DNA of 64,000 bases from Planococcus glaciei (GCF_900099655.1 NZ_FNDC01000001.1:248001-312000); one strand, 5' to 3'. Numbered from the stretch's first letter, positions 1 through 8,445 are shown. Notes: generated by a model not told the origin, from the sequence alone. Program-made: numbers and translations.

Positions 1-618
1 CAGCATGCCTTTGTAAACAATCGTGCTAGATGACAGACTGCTGAAATACACATCTTTATATTTTTCTTCCAAGCCCATTTCCTGTTCAATCCGTTTGCGG
101 ATGATATACAGGCGGCGTTCCAAATCCATACGGTCCGTCAAATCTTCTGAAGCGCCGATAAATACTTGGCGGATGACCGGTTTTGTTTTAGATGCCACTT
201 TACCGACGAATGAATCATTGACTGGAACCGGGCGCCAACCTAAACAGTTTTGCCCTTCTTCTTTTACAATCCGGCGAATAATTTCCTTGATTTCCATACG
301 CAGGTCGTAATCTTTCGGCATAAACAGCATGCCGATTCCATATTTTCCTTCATCCGGTAAAGTGATACCTTCTTTGTCGCATTGTTTCTGAAAAAAGCGG
401 TGCGGGATTTGAGTCAGGATTCCTGCTCCGTCTCCCGTGCTCGTATCGGAAGATTGGCCGCCCCGATGTTCCAGGTTGCAAAGAATATTTACGGCGTTCT
501 GAACAATGGCATGTGATTTTTCACCATTTATATTGGCAATCATTCCAATTCCGCAAGCTTCGTGCTCCTGGTCCGGTTGGTATAAGCCTTGCTGTCGCGG
601 GTATTCTTTCATTTTCAT
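1..618 (-). CDS. gltB: Glutamate synthase large subunit, N-terminal part (cut by window edge)
   Basis: Class II glutamine amidotransferase domain of the NADPH-glutamate synthase large chain (called gltA in Bacillus), which makes glutamate from 2-oxoglutarate and glutamine. About 206 residues are visible, beginning MKMKEYPRQQGLY. The motif EACGIGMIA near residue 22 holds the cysteine that becomes the N-terminal nucleophile after propeptide removal, and NLEHRGG with the following DGAGIL stretch is typical of the family. The start at 618 sits 7 nt after a GGAGG site. The rest of this normally about 1500-residue protein lies outside the window. A cre-like site lies about 130 bp upstream. Confidence 0.95.
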   Translation of the reverse strand, partial: MKMKEYPRQQGLYQPDQEHEACGIGMIANINGEKSHAIVQNAVNILCNLEHRGGQSSDTSTGDGAGILTQIPHRFFQKQCDKEGITLPDEGKYGIGMLFMPKDYDLRMEIKEIIRRIVKEEGQNCLGWRPVPVNDSFVGKVASKTKPVIRQVFIGASEDLTDRMDLERRLYIIRKRIEQEMGLEEKYKDVYFSSLSSSTIVYKGML

Positions 619-746
619 AAAAATGCCTCCCTCTATTACACATAACTACTGTAATGTCAGAATATTTTAACACAATCTACGCATATATATACAGTTTTTT
701 TTCGTAAAAAAATGCATTTTTTATTTGAAAAACACTTAAAATTTAT

Positions 747-760
747 TGAAAACGCTTACA
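747..760 (-). promoter_or_regulatory. cre (CcpA) operator upstream of glutamate synthase
   Basis: TGAAAACGCTTACA fits the catabolite-response consensus TGWAANCGNTNWCA at every fixed position. It lies between recQ and the glutamate synthase gene and would most simply act on the latter, about 130 bp upstream of its start. Whether CcpA binds here is inferred. Confidence 0.55.
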
Positions 761-826
761 TACCAATACTATACCAATTCTACCTCTCCAATATTCTGAT
801 GAATATATATACATAAATGCAAATAA

Positions 827-853
827 AAAAGCCCTACTCCATGTAGGGCTTTT
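827..853 (-). terminator. Intrinsic terminator after recQ
   Basis: An 11-bp perfect stem (AAAAGCCCTAC with its complement) around a 5-nt loop, ending in a T run when read on the minus strand, 15 bp past the recQ stop codon. Confidence 0.85.
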
Positions 854-867
854 CCGGTTTTACACTC

Positions 868-2640
868 CTATTTTACCGTTTCTCCAGAAGAACGAATGGC
901 TTCAAGAAACGCTTCTCCATATTTTTCGAGTTTATTCGCGCCGACGCCGTTCACTTCCAGGAAATCTTCTGCAGTACGAGGGCGCCGAGCGCACATATCC
1001 TGCAAAGTTTTATCTGAGAAGATGACAAACGGCGGAACCCCGCCTTGATCGGCAAGTTCCTTCCGGATTTTGCGCAGTTCTTCAAACAAGGGGTCATTTT
1101 CCGCAATGCGCTTGGTGACAACTGCTCCTTTTCGCATCACTTTCCGTTTGCCGAGCAGGACATCCCTGCCGCCGTCCGGCACGTAAATGGTCGGATACGC
1201 CCCTTGTTCTACGGCGAGCAGTTCCTGTGAAATCATGAATTCGATCAAGTTAGATACTTCTTTAGCCGACTGGTGTTTTAAAATGCCATACGTCGACAGT
1301 TTATCGAAACCGAAATCCAGGATTTTTTTATTGCGCGAGCCTGTCAGCACCTGTGCTGTCATCATCTTCCCGAATTTCTGCCCCATCCGCACCACGCAAG
1401 ACAGCACCATTTGCACATCTTTCGTCACGTCCTGGCTTTCCCGCTCGTCGTTGCAGCTGCCGCAATGTCCGCAAGGTTCAGCCTGCAGGTCTCCGAAGTA
1501 ATGAATGATAAATTGCTGCAGGCAATTTTCAGTATGGCAATAATCGACCATCGCCTGCAGTTTCACCAGTTCACCCGGAATCCGGCTCGGGTCCTGTGCC
1601 TGATCGATTAAAAAGCGCTGGGTTTGCACGTCCTGGGATGCATACAACACGATGCACTCACTCGGCAATCCATCACGGCCTGCACGCCCGGCTTCCTGAT
1701 AGTAGCTTTCCATGTTTTTCGGCAGCTGGTAATGGATCACGTAGCGGATATTGGATTTGTTGATGCCCATTCCGAAAGCATTGGTCGCCACCATCACGTT
1801 TACTTCATCGTTCAAAAATTGTTCCTGTCCGGCTTTCCGCTCCGCATCCGGCATTCCGGCATGGTATCTGGCCGCTTTTACACCTTTTTTAACCAGCATA
1901 TCGTAAACCGAATCCACGGTTTTGCGGGTAGCGGCGTAAATGATGCCTGCCTCTTTATCGTTTTTCTTTACATACTCTTTTACAAACCGCTCACGGTCCT
2001 GTCCTTGGACTACGGAAAAAGTTAAATTTGCCCGTTCAAAACCCGTCATGACCGTGTGCTGTTCTTCAATGTCCAAAATACGGCAAATGTCTTCGCGCAC
2101 TTGTGGTGTCGCAGTTGCAGTTAAAGCCAGCACCGTCGGGTTATTCGGGAATAATCCCGCCATCCGGCTGATCAATCGGTAGCTTGGCCGGAAATCGTGG
2201 CCCCATTGCGAAATACAGTGGGCTTCATCCACTGCGATCAAGGGGACATGCACGCCCTGCAGTTCGTTTAAAAACATTTCTGAATCCAGGCGTTCCGGCG
2301 CAATATACAGGAGCTTTACGGCTCCGCGCTGAACGTCGTATAAAGTTTCCCGCACTTCATCGAAGCCGAGGGAACTGTTGATATAAGCTGCTGGAATCCC
2401 CGCAGCCAATAATGCATCCACCTGGTCCTTCATCAAGGAAATCAATGGGGATATGACAATCGTCGTCCCTTCCATCACCAATGCGGGAATTTGATAGCAC
2501 ATCGATTTCCCGCCGCCCGTCGGCATGACACAAATCGAATTATGGCCCTCGAAAACTTGCGTAATGGCTTGCTCCTGGCCGGTCCGGAACGACTCATAAC
2601 CGAAATACGACTGCAATAATTTTCTTGCTTCTTCCAACAA
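868..2640 (-). CDS. recQ: ATP-dependent DNA helicase RecQ
   Basis: 3'-5' SF2 DNA helicase acting in recombination repair. Walker A is MPTGGGKS, followed by the DEAH box (AVDEAHCISQWGHDFRP), the family signature GHDFRPSY, TATATP, and QEAGRAGRDG of motif VI. A zinc-binding/RQC region with clustered cysteines (CHTENC, CGHCGSC) follows, and the last 80 residues form an HRDC domain. The open frame extends to 2685, but I choose the TTG at 2640 because GGGAG lies 8 nt upstream and the protein then begins LLEEARKLLQSYFGY, as RecQ proteins normally do. Length is about 590 aa, normal for the Bacillota. Monocistronic with its own terminator. Confidence 0.95.
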   Translation of the reverse strand: MLEEARKLLQSYFGYESFRTGQEQAITQVFEGHNSICVMPTGGGKSMCYQIPALVMEGTTIVISPLISLMKDQVDALLAAGIPAAYINSSLGFDEVRETLYDVQRGAVKLLYIAPERLDSEMFLNELQGVHVPLIAVDEAHCISQWGHDFRPSYRLISRMAGLFPNNPTVLALTATATPQVREDICRILDIEEQHTVMTGFERANLTFSVVQGQDRERFVKEYVKKNDKEAGIIYAATRKTVDSVYDMLVKKGVKAARYHAGMPDAERKAGQEQFLNDEVNVMVATNAFGMGINKSNIRYVIHYQLPKNMESYYQEAGRAGRDGLPSECIVLYASQDVQTQRFLIDQAQDPSRIPGELVKLQAMVDYCHTENCLQQFIIHYFGDLQAEPCGHCGSCNDERESQDVTKDVQMVLSCVVRMGQKFGKMMTAQVLTGSRNKKILDFGFDKLSTYGILKHQSAKEVSNLIEFMISQELLAVEQGAYPTIYVPDGGRDVLLGKRKVMRKGAVVTKRIAENDPLFEELRKIRKELADQGGVPPFVIFSDKTLQDMCARRPRTAEDFLEVNGVGANKLEKYGEAFLEAIRSSGETVK

Positions 2641-2730
2641 AATTAAACACTCCCAAAACTCGTCTCGTAATGAGTAGCTTATCATATTTCAGGCCAAATT
2701 TTCGCTTTCCGAATTCGCTGATACTGGCAA

Positions 2731-2773
2731 AACAAAAAAACTGTTCTAAAAGCCTAAGCTTTCGGAACAGTTT
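2731..2773 (-). terminator. Intrinsic terminator of the SDR-DUF4334 operon
   Basis: AAACTGTTC and GAACAGTTT pair with an inner AAAGC/GCTTT stem. On the minus strand the hairpin ends in a run of T. It overlaps the last codons of the DUF4334 gene. Confidence 0.75.
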
Positions 2774-3260
2774 CCACTTTTTCCAGTATGAAAAAATAAG
2801 GTTTCTTATCGCCTTTATGATCCATCATGCCCAACAGCACCCTTTGGTCCACTTTCCGGAAATGGTCGATAATCGGCAAATGGTCATAAACCATAGCGGC
2901 GCTGGACTTCCCACGATGCTCTACCCGGCGCATCCTTGCTTTGCCGCCTTTCGCTTTTACCAGTTTCCGCATATCCATAATGGGCACGGGATCTACAGCA
3001 AACACGTTGCCGTTCAGCCCTTTAAACAATAACGGATCGACATTTTCAGCATCGTGAAATGCTTTGCCGTACCAGTTCAGTTTCTTCAAGACGCCATCAA
3101 GCGGATGCCCCGTCCGGAATTCATGCCCTTCCCATGTGCCAAGCAATTCTTCAAGAGCCACTGCCTCCAATTTATCAAAAATCCAGCAGGCTGTATGCGT
3201 ATCCGTTTCCCCTTGCTTTCTGGCGGCCCAGAATTCCGCTGCAGCATCCATCTCGGTCAC
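2754..3260 (-). CDS. GXWXG/DUF4334 domain protein
   Basis: A 168-residue soluble protein of the two-part GXWXG plus DUF4334 type. LGTWEGHEFRTGHPLDG at about residues 40-56 carries the GxWxG motif, and the C-terminal half (ARMRRVEHRGKSSAAMVYDHLPIIDHFRKVD) is the DUF4334 part. The biochemical role of this family is not known; some relatives are lipocalin-like and may bind small ligands. The gene starts 5 nt after the stop of the SDR gene, so the two are probably one transcript and may act on the same small molecule. The family call is firm; function is open. Confidence 0.85.
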   Translation of the reverse strand: MTEMDAAAEFWAARKQGETDTHTACWIFDKLEAVALEELLGTWEGHEFRTGHPLDGVLKKLNWYGKAFHDAENVDPLLFKGLNGNVFAVDPVPIMDMRKLVKAKGGKARMRRVEHRGKSSAAMVYDHLPIIDHFRKVDQRVLLGMMDHKGDKKPYFFILEKVETVPKA

Positions 3261-3264
3261 TCCT

Positions 3265-4050
3265 TTAAATTTCCATATCCCAGAGTTTCGCTTCTTCTTC
3301 TTTCATCTGCTTTTCCGTTTCCGGCGGATAAACCGTCCGGTATTTATGGGAATCAAGCGGAATAGTTTCAATCATCTTCGCAATCATGTCCGCTGAATCA
3401 AATTGATTTTCAAGCGCTTGGTCCGCTTCCTGCATGTCTTCTTTTTTGGTGAAATGAATCCCTTCGTCGTACCATTTCCATTTTGCTTCTGCACTCCGGT
3501 CGTTAAAGCCTGTGTCGAAAGCGCCGGGATTAATGGTCGCTACCTGGACGCCAAACCCCTCCAGTTCTTTTTGCATGGTGGCTGCGATCCCCTCAATCGC
3601 ATGCTTGGTAGCTGTATAAGGCCCGACGTAAGGCGTTGTGGTGATTCCTGCCATCGACGATATGAAAATGATTTTCCCTTTTCCTTTTTCGACAAATTTG
3701 CGCGCTGCAATCTGCGCCGTTTCAAGCGTGCTGAAAACGTTCACTTCAAACAGCTCACGGAAATTCATCATCGGCACTTCTGCAAGCGGGCCGCCTTCGT
3801 TGATGGCCGCATTGGCGACAAAGATATCAAAGTCATATTCCAGCATCTGGGCAAGATCCTGCGGATTCTTGATATCCATTTTAAACACTTCCAAGTCCAC
3901 ACCTTTTGCCTTTGCTTCCTCCCTTAAAGAAGTTACTTGCGGTGCAGTCTCCACCGGCGCAATCACCCGGTGCCCTTTTTCAGCCAGCCCGAGTGCAGCG
4001 CCTTTCCCTAATCCGCTGCCAGCTCCTGTAATAAATATTGTCTTCTCCAT
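3265..4050 (-). CDS. Short-chain dehydrogenase/reductase (SDR)
   Basis: NAD(P)-dependent oxidoreductase of the classical SDR family, 261 aa. The Rossmann glycine motif TGAGSGLGKG is at residues 8-17, NAAI at about 90, the catalytic Ser in FISSMAG near 130-136, and YTATK supplies the catalytic Tyr and Lys. The substrate cannot be read from sequence; the cofactor-binding pocket gives no clear NAD or NADP preference by eye. It is the first gene of a pair with the DUF4334 protein. ATG start with GGGAGG upstream. Confidence 0.9.
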   Translation of the reverse strand: MEKTIFITGAGSGLGKGAALGLAEKGHRVIAPVETAPQVTSLREEAKAKGVDLEVFKMDIKNPQDLAQMLEYDFDIFVANAAINEGGPLAEVPMMNFRELFEVNVFSTLETAQIAARKFVEKGKGKIIFISSMAGITTTPYVGPYTATKHAIEGIAATMQKELEGFGVQVATINPGAFDTGFNDRSAEAKWKWYDEGIHFTKKEDMQEADQALENQFDSADMIAKMIETIPLDSHKYRTVYPPETEKQMKEEEAKLWDMEI

Positions 4051-4427
4051 CCATTCAACCTCCCGGTTCTTGATTGTCTACTTTCTGTGTTCCCCGACGC
4101 TAAAGAGATAAACACCTTCCCTGCCCCCTTCTCTTTAAGACAATCGGCATTCATAAGGCAGTAATTTTAAGTTTCTACTATAGAATAGCTTCCCTCCCGC
4201 AAATAAAAAAACCGGCAAAAACGCCGCCTTATCCCCTGCATGAAACGGCAAAGAGCCCTACGCTTTGCTGCATTTCTATAGAATGCTTGTTTGGCCTTGT
4301 CTGTTTACCCAGAAGTTCCACAGAATTTTTTGCCAGTTTGATCCATACCCAACCTTTTTACCTAACCACGTCTTAAAAAAAAATTTGGATTAAATACTAA
4401 GACCTTCAAAACTTACACAATTAATAG
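4051..4427. other. Intergenic leader with structured GC-rich part
   Basis: No gene is seen between the SDR start and the terminator of the XRE gene. On the minus strand (upstream of the SDR gene) the segment about 4205-4330 holds a GCATT/AATGC hairpin, then GCAAAG...CTTTGC, then a short GC stem followed by seven T. This resembles a structured leader; see the findings. Confidence 0.4.
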
Positions 4428-4462
4428 AAAAAAGCCCATTCCTAATAAAAATGGGCTTTTTT
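4428..4462. terminator. Bidirectional terminator after the XRE gene
   Basis: A 12-bp perfect stem, AAAAAAGCCCAT paired with ATGGGCTTTTTT, with an 11-nt loop. It has T runs on both strands and lies 23 bp past the XRE stop codon. Confidence 0.85.
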
Positions 4463-4485
4463 CTGAAGTTTTTTTAAAATAATGT

Positions 4486-4842
4486 TTAAGAATTGACTGC
4501 TCCATAACTTCCCATACGGCGTTTGACCTGGATATATGACGCTGCTTCAGCTATTTCATTTTTATTTAACGGCTTATTATCAAGCACTAAATTATAATCA
4601 CTTATAGTAGAGTCGTCTTGCAAATCCAGGTCAATGACTTTCTCAGTCCGATCCAATAGACGATCAACTGAAACGTCGAAAAAATCAGCAAGCATTGAAA
4701 GATGGCTAACAGAAATCTGCTTTTTCCCACTTTCATATGCCCATACTGTACTTTTTGCAAATCCGACTTCTTCAGCTAATTGTTCCGGGGATAGTGATCT
4801 TTCTTCTCGCAAGTCTTTAATTTTTTTCCCTAGATCCTTCAT
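4486..4842 (-). CDS. XRE-family helix-turn-helix regulator
   Basis: A 118-residue DNA-binding protein. Residues 6-61 form a Cro/C1-type HTH (IKDLREERSLSPEQLAEEVG, then STVWAYESGKKQIS, then LADFFDVSVDRLL). Residues 65-118 are an unassigned tail that includes a second short helical part (NEIAEAASYIQVKRR). It is transcribed away from the POT transporter at 5248 across a 405-bp AT-rich gap, and an imperfect palindrome lies about 35 bp upstream of its start, which suggests autoregulation. The target is unknown; the neighbouring peptide transporter is the obvious candidate but this is inference. Confidence 0.88.
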   Translation of the reverse strand: MKDLGKKIKDLREERSLSPEQLAEEVGFAKSTVWAYESGKKQISVSHLSMLADFFDVSVDRLLDRTEKVIDLDLQDDSTISDYNLVLDNKPLNKNEIAEAASYIQVKRRMGSYGAVNS

Positions 4843-4875
4843 GTATGTTCCTGCTCCTTCTATGAGTTAATTTCT

Positions 4876-4911
4876 AACTATTTCAAATATACTGTATGTT
4901 GAAACATAGTT
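4876..4911. promoter_or_regulatory. Imperfect palindrome, candidate XRE operator
   Basis: The arms AACTATTTCAAATATAC and GTATGTTGAAACATAGTT are complementary with one gap and a few mismatches, around a single T at 4893. The site lies 34 bp upstream of the XRE start, where a repressor would block that gene's promoter. Role inferred from symmetry and position. Confidence 0.45.
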
Positions 4912-5189
4912 CAATATATTTCTATAACATTTCGAAAGATTTTTGAAAATTTCAGTAACATTTTCGACATAATTCGATCCTAACGTGTGTAAACACTGTT
5001 GATTTCACAATTTCTTTTTCCTTTCGCCGCCACAAACCCTTATAGGTCCTGATTTCCCGAAAAAATGAGCGATTATTTAAATTATTCAATTTAAAAAGCT
5101 ATTTTAATAAAGTTTTAACTCACACTTCTTTTGCATGCCGAAAATATTTTTCACTTTTAGAGCCTATTTTACTAATTGTTAAATTTATT

Positions 5190-5218
5190 TTGATTTTCAA
5201 TAATAAAAAAAGTATTAT
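5190..5218 (+). promoter_or_regulatory. Sigma-A promoter of the POT transporter
   Basis: -35 TTGATT, a 17-bp spacer and -10 TATTAT, 30 bp before the start codon. The remaining part of the 405-bp gap upstream is AT-rich and shows no gene or stable hairpin. Confidence 0.6.
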
Positions 5219-5247
5219 AGTAACATACATTAAAAGGGGGTAGTAAG

Positions 5248-6744
5248 ATGTCTGACAAATTCAGTCGACAAGACATCGTAAACAGTGTTCCGCAAAAAGG
5301 TTTTTTCGGGCACCCTAAAGGGCTGTTTACATTATTCTTTACAGAGTTTTGGGAGCGCTTCTCATATTATGGAATGAGAGCCATCCTTGTTTACTATATG
5401 TACTACGAACTGTCCCAAGGCGGACTCGGGCTTGATCAAACTATTGCCCTTTCCATCATGTCCATTTACGGTTCACTCGTATACATGTCAGGCATTATTG
5501 GCGGATGGCTAGCCGATAGAGTCTTCGGTACTTCAAAAGCCGTATTCTACGGCGGTATTTTAATTATGGCTGGTCATATAGCGCTTGCTATTCCAGGAAG
5601 CCTGCCGCTATTCTTCGTTTCCATGGTACTGATCGTTCTGGGTACCGGATTATTGAAACCAAACGTTTCTAGTGTTGTCGGGGAAATTTACGCAGAAACC
5701 GACAACCGCCGCGATGCCGGTTTCAGTATTTTCTACATGGGCATCAACTTGGGTGCATTTATTGCTCCTTTAATCGTTGGTACTGTCGGTATGGACATCA
5801 ACTTCCACCTCGGCTTCAGTATTGCCGCTGTCGGTATGTTCTTAGGGCTAGTGCTGTTTGTCGCAACAAAAAAGAAAAATCTTGGGCTTGCAGGGACAAT
5901 CGTCCACAACCCGTTGTCGCCAGCTGAAAAATCACGCACACTTAAAATCTTTTCAATCAGCGCAGTTGTCATCGCTGCAGCGGTTTACTTCGGACTCCAA
6001 TATGGTTTCCTGACGTTCGATAGTTTCATCGCAATTGTCGGAATCTTCGGCTTGGTCATTCCAACAGCTTATTTCATTGTGATGTACCGCAGCAAGAAAA
6101 CAACCGAAGTGGAACGTTCACGCATCTTGGCTTACATTCCACTGTTTATCGCATCGGTCATGTTCTGGGCAATCCAGGAGCAAGGGTCGACCATCCTTGC
6201 AGCTTATGCCGATACACGGACCGATTTGGAATTTGCAGGAATCACCATCTCTCCTGCCTGGTTCCAGTCACTTAATCCATTGTTCATCATCACATTGGCG
6301 CCAGTTTTTGCATGGCTTTGGGTGCGCTTAGGCAGCCGCCAGCCATCCATTCCGCAAAAGTTCTCACTGGGTCTATTGTTTGCCGGGATTTCCTTCCTGG
6401 TCATCCTTCTGCCAGCTTACTTCGGCGGAACAGATGCGTTAGTAAACCCTTTATGGCTTGTTCTAAGTTACTTGATCGTTGTATTGGGTGAACTTTGCTT
6501 ATCGCCTGTCGGTTTATCCGCAACGACAAAACTGGCGCCTGCTGCCTTCTCTGCGCAAACAATGAGCCTTTGGTTCTTGTCAAACGCAGCTGCACAGGCA
6601 ATCAACGCACAGCTCGTGAAATTCTACACAGTCGAAAACGAAATGATGTATTTTGGACTTATCGGTGGAGCTTCCATCGTCTTAAGTATCGTCTTGTTCC
6701 TTTTCGCACCAACTATCCAGCGCTTTATGAAAGGCGTACGCTAA
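5248..6744 (+). CDS. POT-family di/tripeptide transporter
   Basis: Proton-coupled oligopeptide symporter (DtpT type), 498 aa with about 14 hydrophobic segments. The family signature ExxERFSYYG appears as EFWERFSYYG at residues 32-41, and the second POT signature is seen around GTGLLKPNVSSVVGEIY (about 135-151) followed by DAGFSIFYMGINLGA. It imports small peptides into the cytoplasm as nitrogen and carbon source. Start supported by AAGGGGG 8 nt upstream. Monocistronic, with a terminator at 6751-6783. The divergent XRE gene may control it. Confidence 0.95.
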   Translation: MSDKFSRQDIVNSVPQKGFFGHPKGLFTLFFTEFWERFSYYGMRAILVYYMYYELSQGGLGLDQTIALSIMSIYGSLVYMSGIIGGWLADRVFGTSKAVFYGGILIMAGHIALAIPGSLPLFFVSMVLIVLGTGLLKPNVSSVVGEIYAETDNRRDAGFSIFYMGINLGAFIAPLIVGTVGMDINFHLGFSIAAVGMFLGLVLFVATKKKNLGLAGTIVHNPLSPAEKSRTLKIFSISAVVIAAAVYFGLQYGFLTFDSFIAIVGIFGLVIPTAYFIVMYRSKKTTEVERSRILAYIPLFIASVMFWAIQEQGSTILAAYADTRTDLEFAGITISPAWFQSLNPLFIITLAPVFAWLWVRLGSRQPSIPQKFSLGLLFAGISFLVILLPAYFGGTDALVNPLWLVLSYLIVVLGELCLSPVGLSATTKLAPAAFSAQTMSLWFLSNAAAQAINAQLVKFYTVENEMMYFGLIGGASIVLSIVLFLFAPTIQRFMKGVR

Positions 6745-6750
6745 TAAATA

Positions 6751-6783
6751 AAAGGACTGCCGAAAACTCTCGGCAGTCCTTTT
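6751..6783 (+). terminator. Intrinsic terminator of the POT transporter
   Basis: AAAGGACTGCCGA pairs perfectly with TCGGCAGTCCTTT around a short A/C loop, followed by a T-rich tail. Confidence 0.9.
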
Positions 6784-6839
6784 GTTTTTGCTCTACAAGC
6801 CACCGCAGAGCCAACCGCTGGACAACATCGTGAAATTGA

Positions 6840-6870
6840 AAGGCCCGGAAGCAAAATGCTTCCGGGCCTT
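6840..6870. terminator. Hairpin between POT and pentapeptide genes
   Basis: A 13-bp stem, AAGGCCCGGAAGC with GCTTCCGGGCCTT, loop AAAAT. It lies 15 bp past the stop of the minus-strand pentapeptide gene and probably ends its transcript. T runs are short on both sides. Confidence 0.7.
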
Positions 6871-6885
6871 TTCCTATCTGTTTCA

Positions 6886-7527
6886 TTAAGCTTCTTTGAT
6901 CACTAACCCCATCTGCCGCGCAAATGCCAGGGCCTGCTCGGTCGATACTTGGCATCCGGCAAGTTTTTCTGTTGTCACTTGAATGTTCTCAAATGAATTG
7001 CTGCTCAAGTCGACGCCATTCAGGCTGGTCTCTACGAAATTCACATCATTCATGTCGCATTTGTGGAATTCCGTTCCTTTCAGCTCGGCTTCGTAAAAAT
7101 CTGCGTAGCGCAGCGATGACGTTTCAAAGCGGGCGGTGTTGCACAAGGAGAAGCCGAACGTCGCGTAATTCAAGACACAGTCCTTGAACAGGGTATGGCG
7201 GATGCCCGCTTCGGCAAAGTTGGTGCCGACCAGTTTCGAATTATGGAACTCGGTCCGGTGGAAGACAGAACGGCTGAAATCAGCATTCGATAAATCACAA
7301 TTCACAAACAGCACATCCACAAATTCGCTCCGCGGCCAAACGGCTTCTAAAAAGTTCACGTTTTCAAAAATTACGCGGTCGACATGAAGCGCTTCTTCCG
7401 TGCCGTAATCGATGGTTTCTTGTGTAATTTTGCAGTTGCTTATGTATTGGTCATCAAGGGACTCCAGGAATGATGCCGTTTCGAGATTGTCCGGAATGAC
7501 AGGTGCTGAACGCTTCGCTTTTTTCAT
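6886..7527 (-). CDS. Pentapeptide-repeat protein
   Basis: A 213-residue soluble protein with degenerate pentapeptide repeats of the A(D/N)LXX type (for example CDLSNADFSRSVFHRTEF, LRYADFYEAELKGTEFHKC and MNDVNFVETSLNGVDLSS). These fold as a right-handed quadrilateral beta helix. Related proteins in other bacteria (Qnr, McbG) protect DNA gyrase, but most have no known role and nothing here proves gyrase binding. The frame is open to 7596; ATG 7527 (MKKAKRSAPVIP) is chosen because AAGGAG lies 10 nt upstream. It is downstream of the stress protein at 8290 and may be cotranscribed; a GGCTGCTTC/GAAGCGGCC hairpin lies between them. Confidence 0.85.
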   Translation of the reverse strand: MKKAKRSAPVIPDNLETASFLESLDDQYISNCKITQETIDYGTEEALHVDRVIFENVNFLEAVWPRSEFVDVLFVNCDLSNADFSRSVFHRTEFHNSKLVGTNFAEAGIRHTLFKDCVLNYATFGFSLCNTARFETSSLRYADFYEAELKGTEFHKCDMNDVNFVETSLNGVDLSSNSFENIQVTTEKLAGCQVSTEQALAFARQMGLVIKEA

Positions 7528-7600
7528 TTTTTTATTTCTCCTTCTATATATAGGTAACGGCCGCTTCCTTGTTAGAAGCAGCCGCCAGTGGAGCATCCGA

Positions 7601-8290
7601 TTATTTACTTACCAATTCTTTGTTCAGGCAAGATTCGATGACCCGCGGCTCTGTAAGCCGGTCATCTGTCACTTCTGCCTGATATAACTTATTATCATGC
7701 ATGAATTTGAAAATCCCATTGTTGAAATCGGTTCCGATGTCTTTAAAGAAGATGCCTTCGTACTGGCATTCTTTCGTCTGGGAAAAGCTGATTTTGTAAG
7801 TTTCCCCGTCCCGGACCAGATAACAGCGGACGCCTTTTTCGAACTCTTCGTGGTCATCGCCCTTGATGCTCCGTTCAACTGAAACCACATGGAAATCGAC
7901 AAACGGAATTTCCCGCAGCAGCGTGTTCATGAACGAACCTTTTGTAATCTCTTCCCAACGGCTTCTTGCTGTTTGGCCGACAATGATTTGTGTAATATTT
8001 AAGTTATGGGCCACTTCCGCAATGACTTTTGCAGAGGGGCGTTTCTCATTATCGCGGATAATGAACTCTTCTGCACCATATTCTTCAGCCAGCTCTTTCC
8101 ACCGCTCGACAAAAGCAGATTTTTCCGCATCGAATTCATCGAATGGAAGAGCATCTACCGTTAAAATATACAGAGGGCAATCCAGCATGTTTGCGAGTTT
8201 GTTGCCCCGGTTGATCAGGCGCTCACCGTTCGGTCCGTAAAATACACAAACCAATATGCTTTCATCCATCCGTCCTCTAATTTTTTTCAT
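7601..8290 (-). CDS. KdpD-type universal stress domain protein
   Basis: A 229-residue protein whose first 140 residues match the Usp domain found inside KdpD osmosensor kinases: ILVCVFYGPNGERLINRGNKLA, then a central LTVD, then TQIIVGQTARSRWEEITKGSF with the Usp ATP-binding type G-x2-G-x9-G(S/T) pattern in relaxed form. There is no KdpD N-terminal domain and no histidine kinase. Residues 145-229 are a separate C-terminal part that I cannot assign. It lies just upstream of, and divergent from, the Na+/H+ antiporter operon, so a link to cation homeostasis is plausible but inferred. GGAGGGG lies 8 nt before the ATG. Confidence 0.75.
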   Translation of the reverse strand: MKKIRGRMDESILVCVFYGPNGERLINRGNKLANMLDCPLYILTVDALPFDEFDAEKSAFVERWKELAEEYGAEEFIIRDNEKRPSAKVIAEVAHNLNITQIIVGQTARSRWEEITKGSFMNTLLREIPFVDFHVVSVERSIKGDDHEEFEKGVRCYLVRDGETYKISFSQTKECQYEGIFFKDIGTDFNNGIFKFMHDNKLYQAEVTDDRLTEPRVIESCLNKELVSK

Positions 8291-8345
8291 TGTATTTACC
8301 CCTCCAGGGATTGTTATTCATAAGCCGTCATTTCAAAACTATGAA

Positions 8346-8374
8346 ATTATACTGCGAATTCCTATAAAAATCAA
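8346..8374 (-). promoter_or_regulatory. Sigma-A promoter of the stress protein
   Basis: On the minus strand: -35 TTGATT, exactly 17 bp, -10 TATAAT, 56 bp before the start codon. A near-consensus housekeeping promoter. Confidence 0.75.
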
Positions 8375-8445
8375 GAGATGATGATTTTCCATTTCGCACG
8401 GCCCTCCGTTTGATTGCTTAGTTTAGACCATAGCGGACTTCACAA

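Noticed and set aside
655..672. TnrA/GlnR-like box upstream of glutamate synthase
   Set aside because: TGTCAGAATATTTTAACA has the right half-sites, but the spacing is one base longer than the 17-bp consensus.
1045..2381. Plus-strand open frames opposite recQ and similar frames opposite most other genes
   Set aside because: They lack ribosome sites and family features and lie opposite well-supported genes; they follow from codon bias of the real strand.
4935..4955. CodY-like box in the XRE/POT gap
   Set aside because: The best alignment to AATTTTCWGAAAATT has three mismatches in an AT-rich stretch, where chance matches are common.
7559..7590. Terminator between the stress protein and the pentapeptide gene
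   Set aside because: GGCTGCTTC/GAAGCGGCC forms a hairpin, but no T run follows on the minus strand; it may attenuate but is not called.
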